Source: Seriola aureovittata
Taxonomy: Eukaryota; Chordata; Actinopteri; Carangiformes; Carangidae
Length of the DNA stretch: 64,000 nt
Assembly (NCBI RefSeq): GCF_021018895.1
Contig: NC_079384.1
Coordinates: forward strand, 22,482,640 to 22,546,639
Direction of reading: 5' to 3'
Shown: positions 32,551-44,691 of the stretch, piece after piece
How positions within the stretch are numbered: position 1 is the first letter of the stretch
Layout: every line of letters begins with the position of its first letter
Notes under the pieces: model-generated
What the model was told of the DNA's origin: nothing
The model's input: the letters and a program-made list of their open reading frames with translations, nothing else
Databases searched by the model: none
Position numbers and translations under genes: made by a program

Positions 32551-32806
32551 TATTGCGGCTTTCTATTACCTTAAAAGTCGCTTGTGAGGCAGTATGGGTC
32601 CTGTGTATTTGTGTGACACGCTTGCTTCTGTTCCAGGGAAGCACACTGAGTCCAAAGAACATTTCGTAGGTTTTAATTTTGCAATTGGATGATACAGCGG
32701 CTCCACACGCGCCCATATGCTGTTACATGTGTGCACTTGGCGCGGTGCATCAAAACAAACAAAAGGAACATTAGCGATCATAAAACGGTCAACAAAAACT
32801 ACGGCT
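32551..32806 (-). repeat. Truncated 3' LTR of the minus-strand Bel/Pao
   Basis: Matches 38217-38473 almost base for base. On the minus strand it lacks most of U3 (the match starts at TAGCCGTAG) and the last ~10 bp. TGTGA at the internal border (about 32811-32815 on the minus strand) may be the surviving LTR start. Confidence 0.8.
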
Positions 32807-32835
32807 AAAAAATCACAACTGAAGCCGTCGTGTCC

Positions 32836-35439
32836 TCAAATGGCGTCAGCCTCCTGCAACAAGCAAAGCTTTGTGATGGGCCGGTCCAGGCAGCTGCTCC
32901 GGGTTTTAATTCGCACCTGACGAACAAATCCTCTTCGGTCCGGGAAGGTCTGTATCACTCGTCCCATAGGCCAAGAATTCCGAGGTGCTGTGCTGTCCAT
33001 TATGATGACCAGGTCTCCCACGACAAGATTCCTCTTTACTCCTGTCCATCTCTGACGCTCCTGCAGTTGAGGGAGGTATTATTTTATCCATCTTCTCCAA
33101 AACAGGTCAGACATGTGTTGGACCTGTTTCCACCTCCTATGTGCATAAATATCTGTGGGTTGGAACACTCCTGGTGGCAATGATGGTGAGGTCTTCAACA
33201 GTAGCAGGTGGCTGGGTGTCAATGCTTCCAGGTCATTTGGATCCAAGGAGGCTTTAGTGATTGGTCTGCTGTTTATTATGGCTTCAATCTCACAAAACAC
33301 TGTGTGAAGGCTTTCTTCATCCAAGTTTTGTACCCTCAAAGTTGAATTGAGAACCTTTCGTACAGACCGGATCAACCGTTCCCAAGCCCCCCCATGATGT
33401 GAACCTGCAGGTGGGTTAAAGTTCCATTGTATCCCCTTTTGCAGCATGACATCATGGATCTGCACCTGATTCCACTGTTCCATAGCTTCCCTCAGCTCTC
33501 GCTCTGCTCCTACAAAGTTGGTTCCATTGTCAGAACGTAGCTCCTGAACTTGTCCCCTCCTGGCAATGAAACACCTGAGTGCATTAATAAAGGAGCTGGT
33601 GTCCAATGATGATGCAACCTCGATATGTACCGCTCTGATAGCGAGGCAAGTAAATAGAACACCGTACCTCTTTACCATGCTCCTTCTACTTTTAACCTCG
33701 AATGGTCCAAAGCAGTCCACTCCTACTTGGGTGAATGGCGGTTCATCTGGGACAATTCTTTCAGGAGGCAAATCTGCCATCTGCTGGTGAACTGGCAGAG
33801 CATTCAGGCGGCGACAGATGATACACTTGGATAGCACTCTCCTGATGGCTGAACTCACCCCCGCTATCCAGTATCTCTCTCTCAGCTTAGACAGCATATG
33901 GTTACGGCCACCATGTCCCACTTCCTGATGTACATGTCCAAGTAAGAGCTCTGAGATGTGGAGATCTTTTGCCAGGATTATAGGATGTTTCTCTTCCACA
34001 GGCATAGACAATCTACTGAGACGACCACCAACTCTCAGGACTCCATCCTGCAGCTGTGGACAGAGCTTATGGAGGTGACTGGACCTTTTAACCGGCTGCC
34101 CTTTTGCCAGACTGGTTAGCTCTTCAGGAAATCTCTTTCCCTGACAGAACTTGATGATGGCAAGCTCAGCTTGGTCCAGGTCCTTCACAGTGAGGCTCCC
34201 ATGCCCTGCTGTCCTCTTAAACTCTTTTATTTCCTGTTCCACAGATGATGCCTGCTGTTCCTTGTTAATGTCAGACTGTGCAAAGGTCAGATGTAACTGT
34301 CTTCTCTTTCTTACACAGGACATGAGCCAGCCTTTAATCCTCAAGAGCCAGGCAACTGATTTCTTTAGCTTCATCCAGGAGGAAAAGTATTCCATCAGGT
34401 GAGTTACAGGTTCTTCCTTGACCTGAACGACATGCACTGCAACCACTCCTTTAACTTCAGGGTCGCCAAGTGAAAGGTGATAGAGGTCTTCCCGAGCAAC
34501 AGGCCACTCACTCTCGGGATGCAAAAGAAAATGAGGCCCTGACACCCATGTAGCATTAGCAAGGAACACATCAACTTTCACACCTCTGGAGGCTATGTCT
34601 GCTGGATTGCTGCTGGTGTGCACGTACCTCCATTGAGTGGGACAAGAAACCTTGAAGATTTGTGAGACACGGTTTGCAACAAAAACTTTAAACCTTGAAG
34701 TCTCATTCCTGATGTATTTCAGAACAGATGTGCTGTCCGTCCAGAATACAGAGTCCAAAAGATCCATCTGTAACTCCTTCCTCCACAGCATGTCGATGCG
34801 GCTGGCCATAGTTGCAGCGATAAGCTCCATCCTGGGGATTGTAACACATTTCACATGAGCTACCCGAGCCTTTCCCATCACGAAAGCAGTGTGTACTGAG
34901 TTCTTGGCTTTCAACAACAGGTAAGTCACTGTTCCATATCCATGTTCACTGGCATCACAGAAATGACGCAACTGGGCTGAAGTAGCTTCTCCAAAGCCTG
35001 GTGGCTTCATACATCTGCTGACTTCAAATCTTTCCAACAAATGCAGCTGCTGCAGCCACTCCAACCACTCTTTAGAGACTGACTCAGGCACAATGTCATC
35101 CCAGCCTATCCCTCTCCCACACAGGTCTCTCAGGATCCTCTTCGCTGTTAAAACAACAGGGCTCAGCATTCCAAGGGGATCATAGATGGAGCTGACAGTC
35201 GAGAGAATTCCTCTTCTGGTTAGTGGTCTGTCCTTAAGTACCATTTTGAACCTGAAGGAGTCTGATTTAATGATCCATTCCACACCCAGCACTCTCTCTA
35301 CAGGTAGCGAATCCAGCTCCATGTCCAATCCTTCAATGCCTTTTGCTCTGTAATTCTCTGGGATGACTTCCAGCACTCCAGTCCTGTTACTCAACCACTT
35401 TGTGAGAAAAAATCCACCCTTGGAACACAAAGAGAACAT
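32836..35439 (-). pseudogene. Bel/Pao RNase H and integrase (RT core deleted)
   Basis: The 786-residue frame starts at ATG 35439 inside the C-terminal part of the RT: G-G-F-F-L-T-K-W-L-S-N, then S-I-Y-D-P-L-G-M-L-S-P. The RNase H part has H-F-C-D-A-S-E-H-G-Y-G, R-M-E-L-I-A-A and F-W-T-D-S-T-S-V-L. The integrase H2C2 finger is H-x3-GH-G-G ... C-I-I-C, followed by the core G-V-D-C-F-G-P, R-S-D-N-G-T-N-F-V-G and H-H-G-G-A-W-E-R, giving a complete D,D,E set. A stop at 33079 is followed by a shifted frame to 32836 holding the C-terminal tail (G-D-L-V-I-I-M-D). The palm domain with the Y-x-D-D motif is absent. Integrase inserts the cDNA; this copy could at most supply that activity. Confidence 0.85.
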
Positions 35440-35445
35440 GGACTC

Positions 35446-37780
35446 TTACGTGTAAACTCTCGGAAGCTCCAGAAAATTGTCCCCCTCCAGTGCTGCAACC
35501 TCCAATCCTGACACGATGTTGCTGCTTACGACTTTCTCCTGGCCCATGGTTCTAAGGAGAATGCGTCCATTCCTTCCTGTAAGGTGGAGCTTGTGCATTA
35601 AGCTCTCTGCAAAACACAGCCGTACTCCCCTGGTCCAAGAAAGCGTAAGTGATGACAGTTTTGGTTCCCTTTTTTGATTTAACCTGGACCGGAACAATGG
35701 GCAGTTTGCAGTCCTGATCTCCAGCCCCTGTAAGACCACTTGACACCAGTGTGTTGTCAACATGCGTTCCTGGGCTCCTTTCCGTCTGCTTAGCATCTTT
35801 AACAGGTTCCTTATGAAGTACAGTGGGATGTCTAAGGCTACACTTAGAGCAGGAAATCCTTTTACGGCAATCTCTACTTATGTGCCCTGTGCACAAACAA
35901 CCAAAACAGATGCCATTTTCCTTCAAGAAGCCTAACTTCTTCTCATGAACCATTTTTCCCATCTGTACACATACATCTAATGTGTGTCCTCCTCCACAGC
36001 AGATGCATGCTTTCCTTCCTGTTTGTTTGATTTCCTTTTCTTTCCATACAGACTGATATTTGTTCTCCACAGGACTTACATTGGTAGCGAAACTGCTCCC
36101 CTTGTGTCCAGGACGAAACTGTGGCTTGGGTTTGTTTGTTCTGTTACTTATGATTATTGATTGAGAGTCTTGTATATTGCCAAACCAAGGATCTGTCAAA
36201 ATTTTCACCTGTCTTTCAATGAAGTTAGCAATATCTGTGAACTTAACTCTCTGGTTATGTCGTTCCTGTAGCTCACAGGCATGGTTCCTCCACCTATCTC
36301 TTAGTTTGTAAGGCAGCTTTTTAATGATGCTCAACATGTTGGAAGGCATATCCATGTCTGAAAGATACTGGACATCCTCCATAGCATTACAACAGCCTCT
36401 AAGAAAGAGACTGTAGTCCTGCAGAACCTTCACATCATCTGCTTTAATTGGAGGCCATGAGAGGGCTTTATCCAGATAAGCAGAGGCGACCTTTTGTTCG
36501 TTCCCGAACTGCTCCTTTAATAAAGCTTTGGCTTTTGTATATCCTCGTTCTGGATGTATGTGTTGACAGCTTCTTACAAGCTCCTTAGCATGACCCTTTG
36601 TGTGTTGTTCCAGAAAATATAAGCGATCGCAGCTGTTAGTTGTGTTCCTCTCGACTCCATTCTCAAAGGCTCTGATGAATGTATGGTATTTCAATGGATC
36701 ACCGTCATAAATTGGGATCTCTCTCTTAGGTAGAGCTGAAAGGCTTTGCTGTTGTATTAGCAACGTTGTTATCTCATTTTGTTTCCTCATGATGCCGAGA
36801 ACTTCCTCTTTGGGTTGGCTCACTGTGTTAACTCCTAGTTGTTCATATGATTCATGTATGTCGATTAGGGGGTTCATATGAAATTGCATTTGGTTTTGTT
36901 CATATGAGGTTATATTATGATTTGTGGTTGCTTCAGTTTGTTTTGTGGTTGCTTCAGTTTGTTTTGGAATGAATTCATCTGCTTCGACATTAAGTAACTG
37001 CTGTGCTTGTGCCTTTTCCAAATATGTTTTCATTCCATCTGAGACCTTTGATGTCTGTTTTCCACTTGTTGTGCTTTGTATTTTGAGAATTTCAAGTTTT
37101 GCCATTTTTTCAGCAATCTCAGTGCTCAGTTGGAGCTCTTCTTTCTTTTTGCGCAGGCGTTGCTCTTCTTCTTCCAAAGCATGCTTTTCCTTTAACAATT
37201 TGTGCCTCATACTTAAGGCTGCCAGCTCAGCTTCGGCCTTTAAACGTGCAGAAGAGGTTGAAGAGCCTTGTGACTGAGATGTTTTGTGGCTTCCAATGTT
37301 TGAAACACTGTCATTTGGATTAATGCCATCCTCAATTAGACTTGGTTCGTTCTTTTGGTGTAATTGAATTTCTGATGAATCCTGTTGCTCCTGAGAGATT
37401 TTTTGTCCAGTTTCATCAATCCACTTTTGAGTGTCCTTTTGAAATGTATTGCTGTAATTCATAATGCTTAAAAACCATTCCTTTTGGTTGATGAGTTCAT
37501 CCTCAGGGAGTAGAGGCAACAGTTCATTGTGCGAGGCTGTGGCATTTTCACACAGTGTGTTTAAATTCTCCAAACATTGCTTCACATCCAACACATTTTC
37601 TCTTTGTTTCATGAGCCCTTTCATTTCTGGTATTAAACCTTTGATTTTATCAACAACACGTTTGCATTCCTTTTGCAGGTTTTCAATCTTATTCAGCAAA
37701 CCCTTTTCAATGAGTTTCCTCTCCCTTTGTTTCCCAGACTCCATGTTAGAGCGCGAGGCTACGTCATTTGTTTGACTCAT
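35446..37780 (-). pseudogene. Bel/Pao gag and protease
   Basis: The 742-residue frame from ATG 37780 has a Lys/Glu-rich coiled coil, a second Ala/Glu/Leu coil (A-E-A-E-L-A-A-L), the gag core with F-I-R-A-F-E-N-G, Y-F-L-E-Q-H-T-K-G and L-F-L-R-G-C-C-N, then Cys/His knuckles C-I-C-C-G-G-G-H, C-F-G-C-L-C-T-G-H and C-S-K-C-S-L-R-H. The protease motif Y-A-F-L-D-Q-G-S-T-A-V-F-C has Gln where most relatives have Ser/Thr/Pro. A 1-nt shift near 35620 moves the rest (L-M-H-K-L ... R-T-M-G-Q-E-K-V-V) to the frame ending at 35446. That frame ends L-P-R-V-Y-T and joins directly to the late RT sequence of the next frame, the scar of an RT deletion. Confidence 0.85.
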
Positions 37781-38206
37781 TTTATAACTTTTTCATTCAG
37801 TTTTCAGTGAACCGTGACATTTAAATCCATCCACAATGCACGGCAAATTTCATTTTCATTTCAACAAAGCAGCATCAGCGTTCCTCCACGCAACATCAGA
37901 AAAGCTTCGCATATCAGCATCAAAGTGCAGACGCCAACCAAAGCACAGCGCTAACGTAATGCACAGACTTCGCATATCCGACCAGCATTCATTCATTCGA
38001 CTTTTCCAAACAGAGGCACTTCGTCATTGATGCAATCTGGTTTTCTTCTCCACACACATACATGCACAGGTGAGCTTAGCTTACCTGTCCTCCTTGACAG
38101 ATGTATGACGTGGCGCTTTGTCTTACTTTATTTAGGTCCGCTGCTTTGTGCGTCCTGCAGATTGCTTTGTGCTGCAAGCGATCACCTTATTACTTGGTGC
38201 CTTTTT
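37781..38206 (-). other. 5' leader of the minus-strand Bel/Pao
   Basis: Untranslated leader between the 5' LTR and gag. No separate gene is seen. A GGCACCAAG-type sequence next to the LTR on the minus strand (about 38190-38202) is a candidate primer-binding site, at low confidence. Confidence 0.5.
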
Positions 38207-38708
38207 TGTTGACAAATATTGCGGCTTTCTATTACCTTAAAAGTCGCTTGTGAGGCAGTATGGGTCCTGTGTATTTGTGTGACACGCTTGCTGCTGTTCC
38301 AGGGAAGCACACTGAGTCCAAAGAACATTTCGTAGGTTTTAATTTTGCAATTGGATGATACAGCGGCTCCACACGCGCCCATATGCTGTTACATGTGTAC
38401 ACTTGGCGCGGTGCATCAAAACAAACAAAAGGAACATTAGCGATCATAAAACGGTCAACAAAAACTACGGCTACCCAGCCTTGCCTCACTCCCCCAGTGC
38501 AGGTGAGGCAGGTTATAATATACCCTACCGGCTGTCAACGACTGTGCCCACGTGACTCCAAACACCGCACATCCCCATGGCAACAAGACCAACCCAATCA
38601 AACACAAAACAAACGATCGGAACCAATATACGGCTCCTACATGCATATTGAAAATTATTTCTTGGTAGTCATATTGACATACCAGCATACACCTACTTAA
38701 ACCTCACA
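38207..38708 (-). repeat. 5' LTR of the minus-strand Bel/Pao
   Basis: On the minus strand it runs from TGTGAGGTTTAAG (38708) to TTTGTCAACA (38207). A TATATTATAA box lies at about 38512-38521 (minus strand). Only the 3' half (38217-38473) is repeated in the truncated 3' LTR. Confidence 0.7.
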
Positions 38709-39022
38709 AATATCCATCTGTATATAATCTGTATATAGTCTGTCTGTGAGCTACCTGTTCCACTCATCCAGATCTAGGTCTGTCAGTGATTACTTGCTAT
38801 CTTTCATGGGCATTAATTTATTGCTCTCTCAATTTATCACAGCAATTTCTGAGTGTCCTGTCCAACCACACCTGTGTCTGCCGCCCAACCACAAGAGTGT
38901 GCTGTCCAACCACAATTGTGTGTGCCATCTCACTACATCAGTGCCTGCTCGGAAAAGGGGTCATCGTGCCAGACCTGGAGGTGGTCGGCCAAAAACTGTG
39001 AATATCTTCAGGTTGGGAGATG
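38709..39022 (+). other. Upstream region of gene copy B
   Basis: Holds short tandem units of GTGTCCTGTCCAACCACACC / TGTGTCTGCC type at about 38848-38932, paralogous to 32247-32390. The following frame (R-G-H-R-A-R-P-G-G-G-R-P-K) may be the 5' coding end of copy B; support is weak. Confidence 0.45.
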
Positions 39023-39609
39023 TGGAGGTGTAAGGAGTGTAATGTCTCTCTATCTGGTAGATATGAGCTACTAAAACATATTAGACTACAGCAGTCCACA
39101 GTCATAGGCAACGCTACCCATGCCCACACACAAACTGCCCATGTACTTTCAAGACATGGAATGCTTTGCAAATTCATTTAAGTAGAGTCCATCCTAAACA
39201 AAACTCACAGGAGCTGCTGGAATTGTCAACATACAGTTGTCCTTTGTGCACTTGTAGTGGTCTTCCTAGAGAAAAGGATTATTTTGTACATATTGGCACT
39301 CATTTGAAAAGTAATGAATCTGTTGCTTGTATGCTTGGGAGTTGCAGTTTTCAAACAAATGTGTATGGAACATTTCACTCTCACAAGAATAGGAAACACA
39401 ACCCACATACATTGAAAGATTTCAAACCACTCGAGTTCCACAAAAAGAGGCACTTAATCAAGATGACTATGCAGTTGAAGCAAACAGTGCATGTTCAAGT
39501 AGTGAACCTGCCTGAAGTAATTGAGCAAAATTTTGCTGCAGCGCTGCTCAAGTTGGAGCATTTTGCACATGTGCCAGGTGCAAAAATTGACGAGTTCTTA
39601 GAGGAACTG
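39023..39609 (+). pseudogene. Copy B: zinc-finger exon
   Basis: Reads W-R-C-K-E-C-N ... L-L-K-H-I-R-L from 39023. After a frameshift near 39093 it reads Y-P-C-P-H-T-N-C ... F-K-T-W-N-A-L-Q-I-H-L-S-R-V-H, then Y-S-C-P-L-C-T-C ... Y-F-V-H-I-G-T-H and F-H-S-H-K-N-R-K-H. Spacing and order match copy A (15205-15560). The protein is cut at E-E-L-C by an LTR whose duplication AACTG (39605-39609 / 46315-46319) marks the exact break. Presumed nuclear nucleic-acid binding. The frameshift and insertion make it a pseudogene. Confidence 0.7.
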
Positions 39610-40120
39610 TGTCACACCGTGGTGAGGTTGTCTTGTCTTGGGTTTGTTTTGTCCTGTCATTTCCTGTTTTAATTTGAAAAGTAATTCTCCTCCTTTCAGG
39701 TCACTTGCCCTTCCTCATGTGTCTCAGTCTGATTGCCCTAAGTGTTTTCACCTGTCCCCTATTTCCCTCCATGTGTTTAAATAGTCTGTGTTCCCCTAGT
39801 CTTGTGCCAGAGTGTCTTCGTCCTTGTCCTGCACCAGAGCCTTGGTCCATGTCCACAGCCATAGTAAGCCGTATGTTCCTCGTGACGAGTGATTTTTTTT
39901 TGATCAAGGTATTTTTATTCACAAATTATGGTTTACAATTTAACATAGGTCCAACAGAACACACAGGGAAAGAGAAAAAGAGAACCCCCCCCCCCCACAA
40001 ATACCAGACTTACAGAGTTCAGTTTAAAATACATGGTTCAAAGTACAGAATTTACATAGCCAGACAAAAAAAAAAAAAAAAGAAAAAAAAAAAAAAAAAA
40101 AGGAGGACAACAGTAGAGGT

Positions 40121-43100
40121 TTACAGCGTTATATTGTCTGCCTCCATATCTTCAACAAACATTAAGAAAGGCTGCCAAATGTTATAAAATTTTTTAGTAG
40201 ACCCCCTGATAGCGTATCTGATCTTCTCCAACTTGATATGGCACATGATTTCTCTAACCCAATGACTGTATGTTGGAGGTGCTGGGTCTTTCCATTTCAA
40301 TAATATCAGTCTCCTAGCTAGCAGAGAGCAGAAGGCCACCATTATTCTTTCCCACTTCTCAAGATGGGAGTCTATCTGGGCTACACCAAAAAGCGCAACG
40401 AATGGAGACGGTACAAGCCTTTTCGCAAAGATCTTAGAGAAGGTCTCGAAGATGGACTGCCAGAAAGTGCAAAGCTTTGGACATGTCCAGAACATGTGTA
40501 AGAGAGTGGCTGGATCTCGTCCACATCTATCACAAGTGGGGTCTATATCAGCATTGATCTTAGAGAGTCTAACTTTAGACCAGTGCAGTCGATGTACAAT
40601 TTTAAACTGAATGACAGCATGTCTAAGACAAATGGAAGACGAAAAAATTCCCTGTATTATTTTGTGCCAAGTGTCGTCTGTGATTTGCTCATTTAGATCT
40701 GTCTCCCATTTATTTTTTAGGAGTTCCAAAGGCATCAAGTTATGAGAATACAGTATTTCGTATATTGTGCTAATAGTTCGTTTTCTGGCTAGTTTATGAT
40801 CAAAAATTGAGTCCAGCAGATCAGTTGGAGGACGTAAGGGAGAACATTTAAAGTTTGAGAATACAAAGTTCTGAAGCTGCAGGTATCGATAAAAATGTGA
40901 TTTGGGGATGTGATATTTTTGTACCAACTGTTCAAAGGAGGCAAAGCTGCCATCAATATACAGATCATACAGTGATACCATACCTCTTCTGGACCACATA
41001 TCAAAGACCCCATCTATTAATGATGGAACAAACATATGATTCATTGCAATTGGTGCAGCCTGAGATAGATCTGTAAGTGCAAAGGATCTTCTAAATTGGT
41101 TCCAGATCTTGATTGAGTGCAAAACAACCGGGTTAGAGGTAAAGTTAGAAATGGGCTGTATAAATGGCAACTTAGAGCACAGTAAGGCTTTTAAAGAAGT
41201 AGAATTTACAGATGCCCCCTCCAGACTTAGCCATTCATTGTCAGTGTTATTATTATCGTTACCCATCCAATATAACAATACTCGAATGTTAACCGCCCAA
41301 TAGTAATATAAGAAATTAGGGCGTGCCATCCCTCCCATTGAGCGAGGTCTTTGAAGTACACCTCTTTTTATCCGGGGCGGTTTTTTGTTCCAGATGAAGC
41401 TTGATATTTGATTATTTAATTTGGTAAAAAAAAGACTTGGTTAAAAAGACGGGAAGGCATTGAAATATATATAAAAACTTGGGTAGTATATTCATTTTTA
41501 CTGTGTTAATTCTTCCACCCAGAGAGAAAGGGAGGGGATCCCATCGTTCAATATCCTGATTTAAGTTTGATAACAGGGGCTGATAGTTAGCAGCATAAAG
41601 ATCTTTATGTTTATCTGTAATCCATATGCCGAGGTATTTGAATTTTTTGGGGCTAATTTTAAAGGGGAGTGAAATTAAGGATGTCTCGTTATTACTAGTG
41701 CCAACAGTCATCAGCTCACTTTTTTGAACATTGACCCTGTAGCCGGATAGTTTGCCGAATTCTGTTAGTAAGACCATTAGTTTAGGAAGACTTGAAAGGG
41801 GTTGTGATATATATAGCAGCATGTCATCCGCATAAAGCGAGACTTTGTGCTCCTCCCCTGCTCGTTGAATTCCTCTGATATCAGTATTTTGCCTCAGAGC
41901 TAGAGCTAGTGGCTCCATTGCAACTGCAAAAAGAAGCGGTGACATGGGGCATCCCTGTCTTGTACCACGTTTAAGCTCGAAAAAAGGGGACAAATTATTA
42001 TTAGTACGAACAGCAGCCACCGGAGAAGTATATAAAAGTCTGATCCATGATATGAATTTATTGCCAAATCCAAACCTCTCCAGCGTGCTGAAAAGATAGC
42101 CCCACTCCACGCGGTCGAACGCCTTTTCAGCATCAAGTGAGAGGACGACCTCTGGCACACCAGGTGGAGAGGGGCTATAAAGGATATTAAAAAGGCGTCT
42201 GACATTGAAAAAAGAGTAACGATTCTTAATAAAACCTGTTTGGTCAGGTGATATAATGGAAGGAAGAACATCTTCCAGTCGGCGTGCCAGAACCTTGGCA
42301 AGGATTTTTGCATCCGTGTTAAGGAGAGAAATTGGGCGGAATGAATTGCACTCTAGAGGGTTTTTTCCTTTTTTGAGAATTACAGAGATTACTGCTTGGC
42401 GCATGGTCGGAGGTAAGGTCTTAAGTGAAAGCGATTCTTCAAAAACTGACATTAGTAAAGGGGCAAGTTGGTCTGAAAATTTTTTGAAGAAATCTGTCGG
42501 ATATCCGTCCGGCCCTGGTGACTTGCCGCTTTGCATAGATCTGATTGCAGATATTATTTCCAGGGCCGAGAAGTCTTTCTCCAGTGAATCAGCTATGTTT
42601 GGGTCTACAGATGGAACATGTAGGGATCTTAAGTAAATCCTCCAACACGGAGGGTGTAGTTGGAAATTCCGATGTGTATAATACTTGATAGAAATTTTGA
42701 AAACAGGAGTTAATTTTGAGGCTATCTGTACACTTTGAACCTTGTTCATCATTGATTGCAGGTATAGTCTGATTGGCAGTTCTTTGTCGTAACTGATGTG
42801 CGAGAATTCGTCCAATTTTTTCCCCATGTTCATAGCATCCATGTCTAGATTTGGAGAGGAGATATTCAGCCTGTCGTGTTGATAGGATATCAAATTCGGT
42901 CTGCAAAGACAGACGTTTTTTCACTATGTCAGCAGATGGTTGATGGCTGTATAACATATCTAATTCCAGTATTTGATCTGTTAGCTCTTTAAGGCGCACT
43001 GTGTTTGTTTTCTTCTTATTCGCGCAATAAGAAATAATTTGGCCCCGTAGATAGGCTTTTAGAGATTCCCATATAGTTGAGTGTGACATTCCTGGTGTTT

Positions 43101-43962
43101 GATTAGTATCAAGAAAAAATTTTATTTCAGATGATATAAAGCAGGTAAAAGATTCTTCTGATAAGAGAAGGGGATTAAGTCTCCAAGGGCGGTAACTATT
43201 TTGTGTGTTAGGAATGCTAATTTTCGTGGTTAGCGGACCATGATCTGAAATGACTATGGCTTCATAATCACACTTTGTTACAGAGGATAGAAGTCTTTTA
43301 TCCAGAAGAAAAGTATCTATGCGAGAATAGCTCTTATGCACTGGGGAGAAAAAGGAATATGCTCTAGCAGTGGGGTTGCGAAACCGCCATACATCCACTA
43401 CACCGTATGTTTTAAGAAAAAGATGGATTGTGTGTGCTGATTTAGACAAGGACGTCGTTTTGGAGGAACTGCGATCTAAGGTAGGGGAAAGTGCACAATT
43501 TATATCGCCACCGAGAATAAGATGGTGTGATGACATGTTTGGTAGACGAGAAAAAGATTTTGAAAAGAATTCTGGATTGTCCCAATTTGGTGCATAAACA
43601 TTGGCCAGGATGACCGGAAATGAAAAAAGTTGCCCTGTCACAATAATGTAGCGCCCTGCAGAATCAGAATCGACATCAGTCATTGTAAATGGTATATTTT
43701 TATCAATGAGGATGGCTGCCCCCCTTGTCTTTGTGTGGAAGTTAGAATGATAAACTTGTCCTGACCATCCTCTTTTTATTCGGAACAGGTCCGTTGTGCG
43801 CAAGTGCGTCTCCTGAAGAAATGCAATATCGGTTTTAAGTTGTTTTAAGTGTGTAAATACCTTTTTTCGCTTAATTGGATGGTTAAGTGACTTCACGTTC
43901 CAACTCACAAAGTTTATTGATGAAAGTTCATCCAGCCCTCTGGTAGAATTAGGATCAGTCAT
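40121..43962 (-). pseudogene. L1-type ORF2 (endonuclease-RT), two frameshifts
   Basis: The frame from ATG 43962 carries the AP-type endonuclease: F-V-S-W-N-V-K-S-L-N, L-Q-E-T-H-L, L-A-N-V-Y-A-P-N, I-L-G-G-D-I-N, S-R-I-D and V-I-S-D-H-G-P-L. A shift near 42625 moves into the RT frame with G-K-S-P-G-P-D-G-Y-P, F-R-P-I-S-L-L-N, L-D-A-E-K-A-F-D-R-V-E, G-T-R-Q-G-C-P-M-S-P-L-L-F and catalytic Y-A-D-D. A second shift at an A/T-run near 41412-41430 leads to the C-terminal frame, with knuckle C-D-R-C ... H-M-F-W-T-C, ending at 40121. ORF2 nicks DNA and reverse-transcribes the RNA. Only two single-base slips, at least one in a homopolymer, disable it; assembly error is a possible cause. Confidence 0.85.
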
Positions 43963-44457
43963 AACCTACTGGGTAAGAGATGCAGTGCATTTGAAATCCA
44001 CATCTGGCTGAGCAAATAGAAAGAAAGGAAGACATATAATAAATAAATCCAAGGAATGAACAAGTCTGGTATAATCCCCATCCCACCCACCCACCCCACC
44101 CAGTGCCTAGAGAAACAAGGCAAACATGGTACCCCTCTATAACAAATCCACACATATGTGTTTGTGTTGGGGAACTCTATAGAGCCAACTGTTCAGGCTC
44201 CCATCGAACGCTTCATGGAAACCGATTCAGCGCATCGTTATTACAACATCGTAACGTCTGCTATGTGTCCAGGTAGGAGAGAGAGAAAAAAAAAAAAAAA
44301 AGTCATTTAACCCCCACATCTCTTATGGAATCAATAGTTTAACGGTGTTAGTAATTAAACACTGTGGATTAGCCACATCATATAAAATTATATTTTGTAA
44401 TCAACAGAAATATATTCAATCAAATCTTTGCACTATAAGACAACCTTTAAGTTGTGA

Positions 44458-44490
<33 letters not shown>

Positions 44491-44691
44491 ATTAAGCCTA
44501 TGAATAAAGGTAATCAGCATTGACAAAGAAAGGAGAGAGAGAAGGGGTCTCTTAGTCCAGTCATTTTACATTTGTTTTCCATTTTAAATATTACCGTGAC
44601 ATTAGTCCACTAGGTGCAGCCAGTTTAGCTGCCTTTCCACGGATGAGAACAGAAAGTATTGTCAGAATAGTTGAAAAACCCGAAAGCAGAC

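Larger units (their letters stand above)
32551..38708 (-). mobile_element. Bel/Pao LTR retrotransposon lacking the RT core
   Basis: A minus-strand element. The 5' LTR is at 38207-38708, then gag-protease (37780-35446), then the RNase H-integrase frame (35439-33079) with its tail to 32836, then a truncated 3' LTR at 32551-32806. The 256 bp shared by the LTRs (38217-38473 versus 32551-32806) differ at about two positions by eye, suggesting a young element. No outer target duplication was found because the 3' LTR lacks its outer end and most of U3. Confidence 0.85.

Noticed and set aside
33566..37775. Plus-strand frames of 66-117 aa
   Set aside because: Shadows of the minus-strand Bel/Pao gag and integrase frames.
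44459..44488. A-run read as the tail of another retroelement
   Set aside because: It sits in the ORF1-ORF2 spacer of the minus-strand L1 with no flanking duplication or second element.
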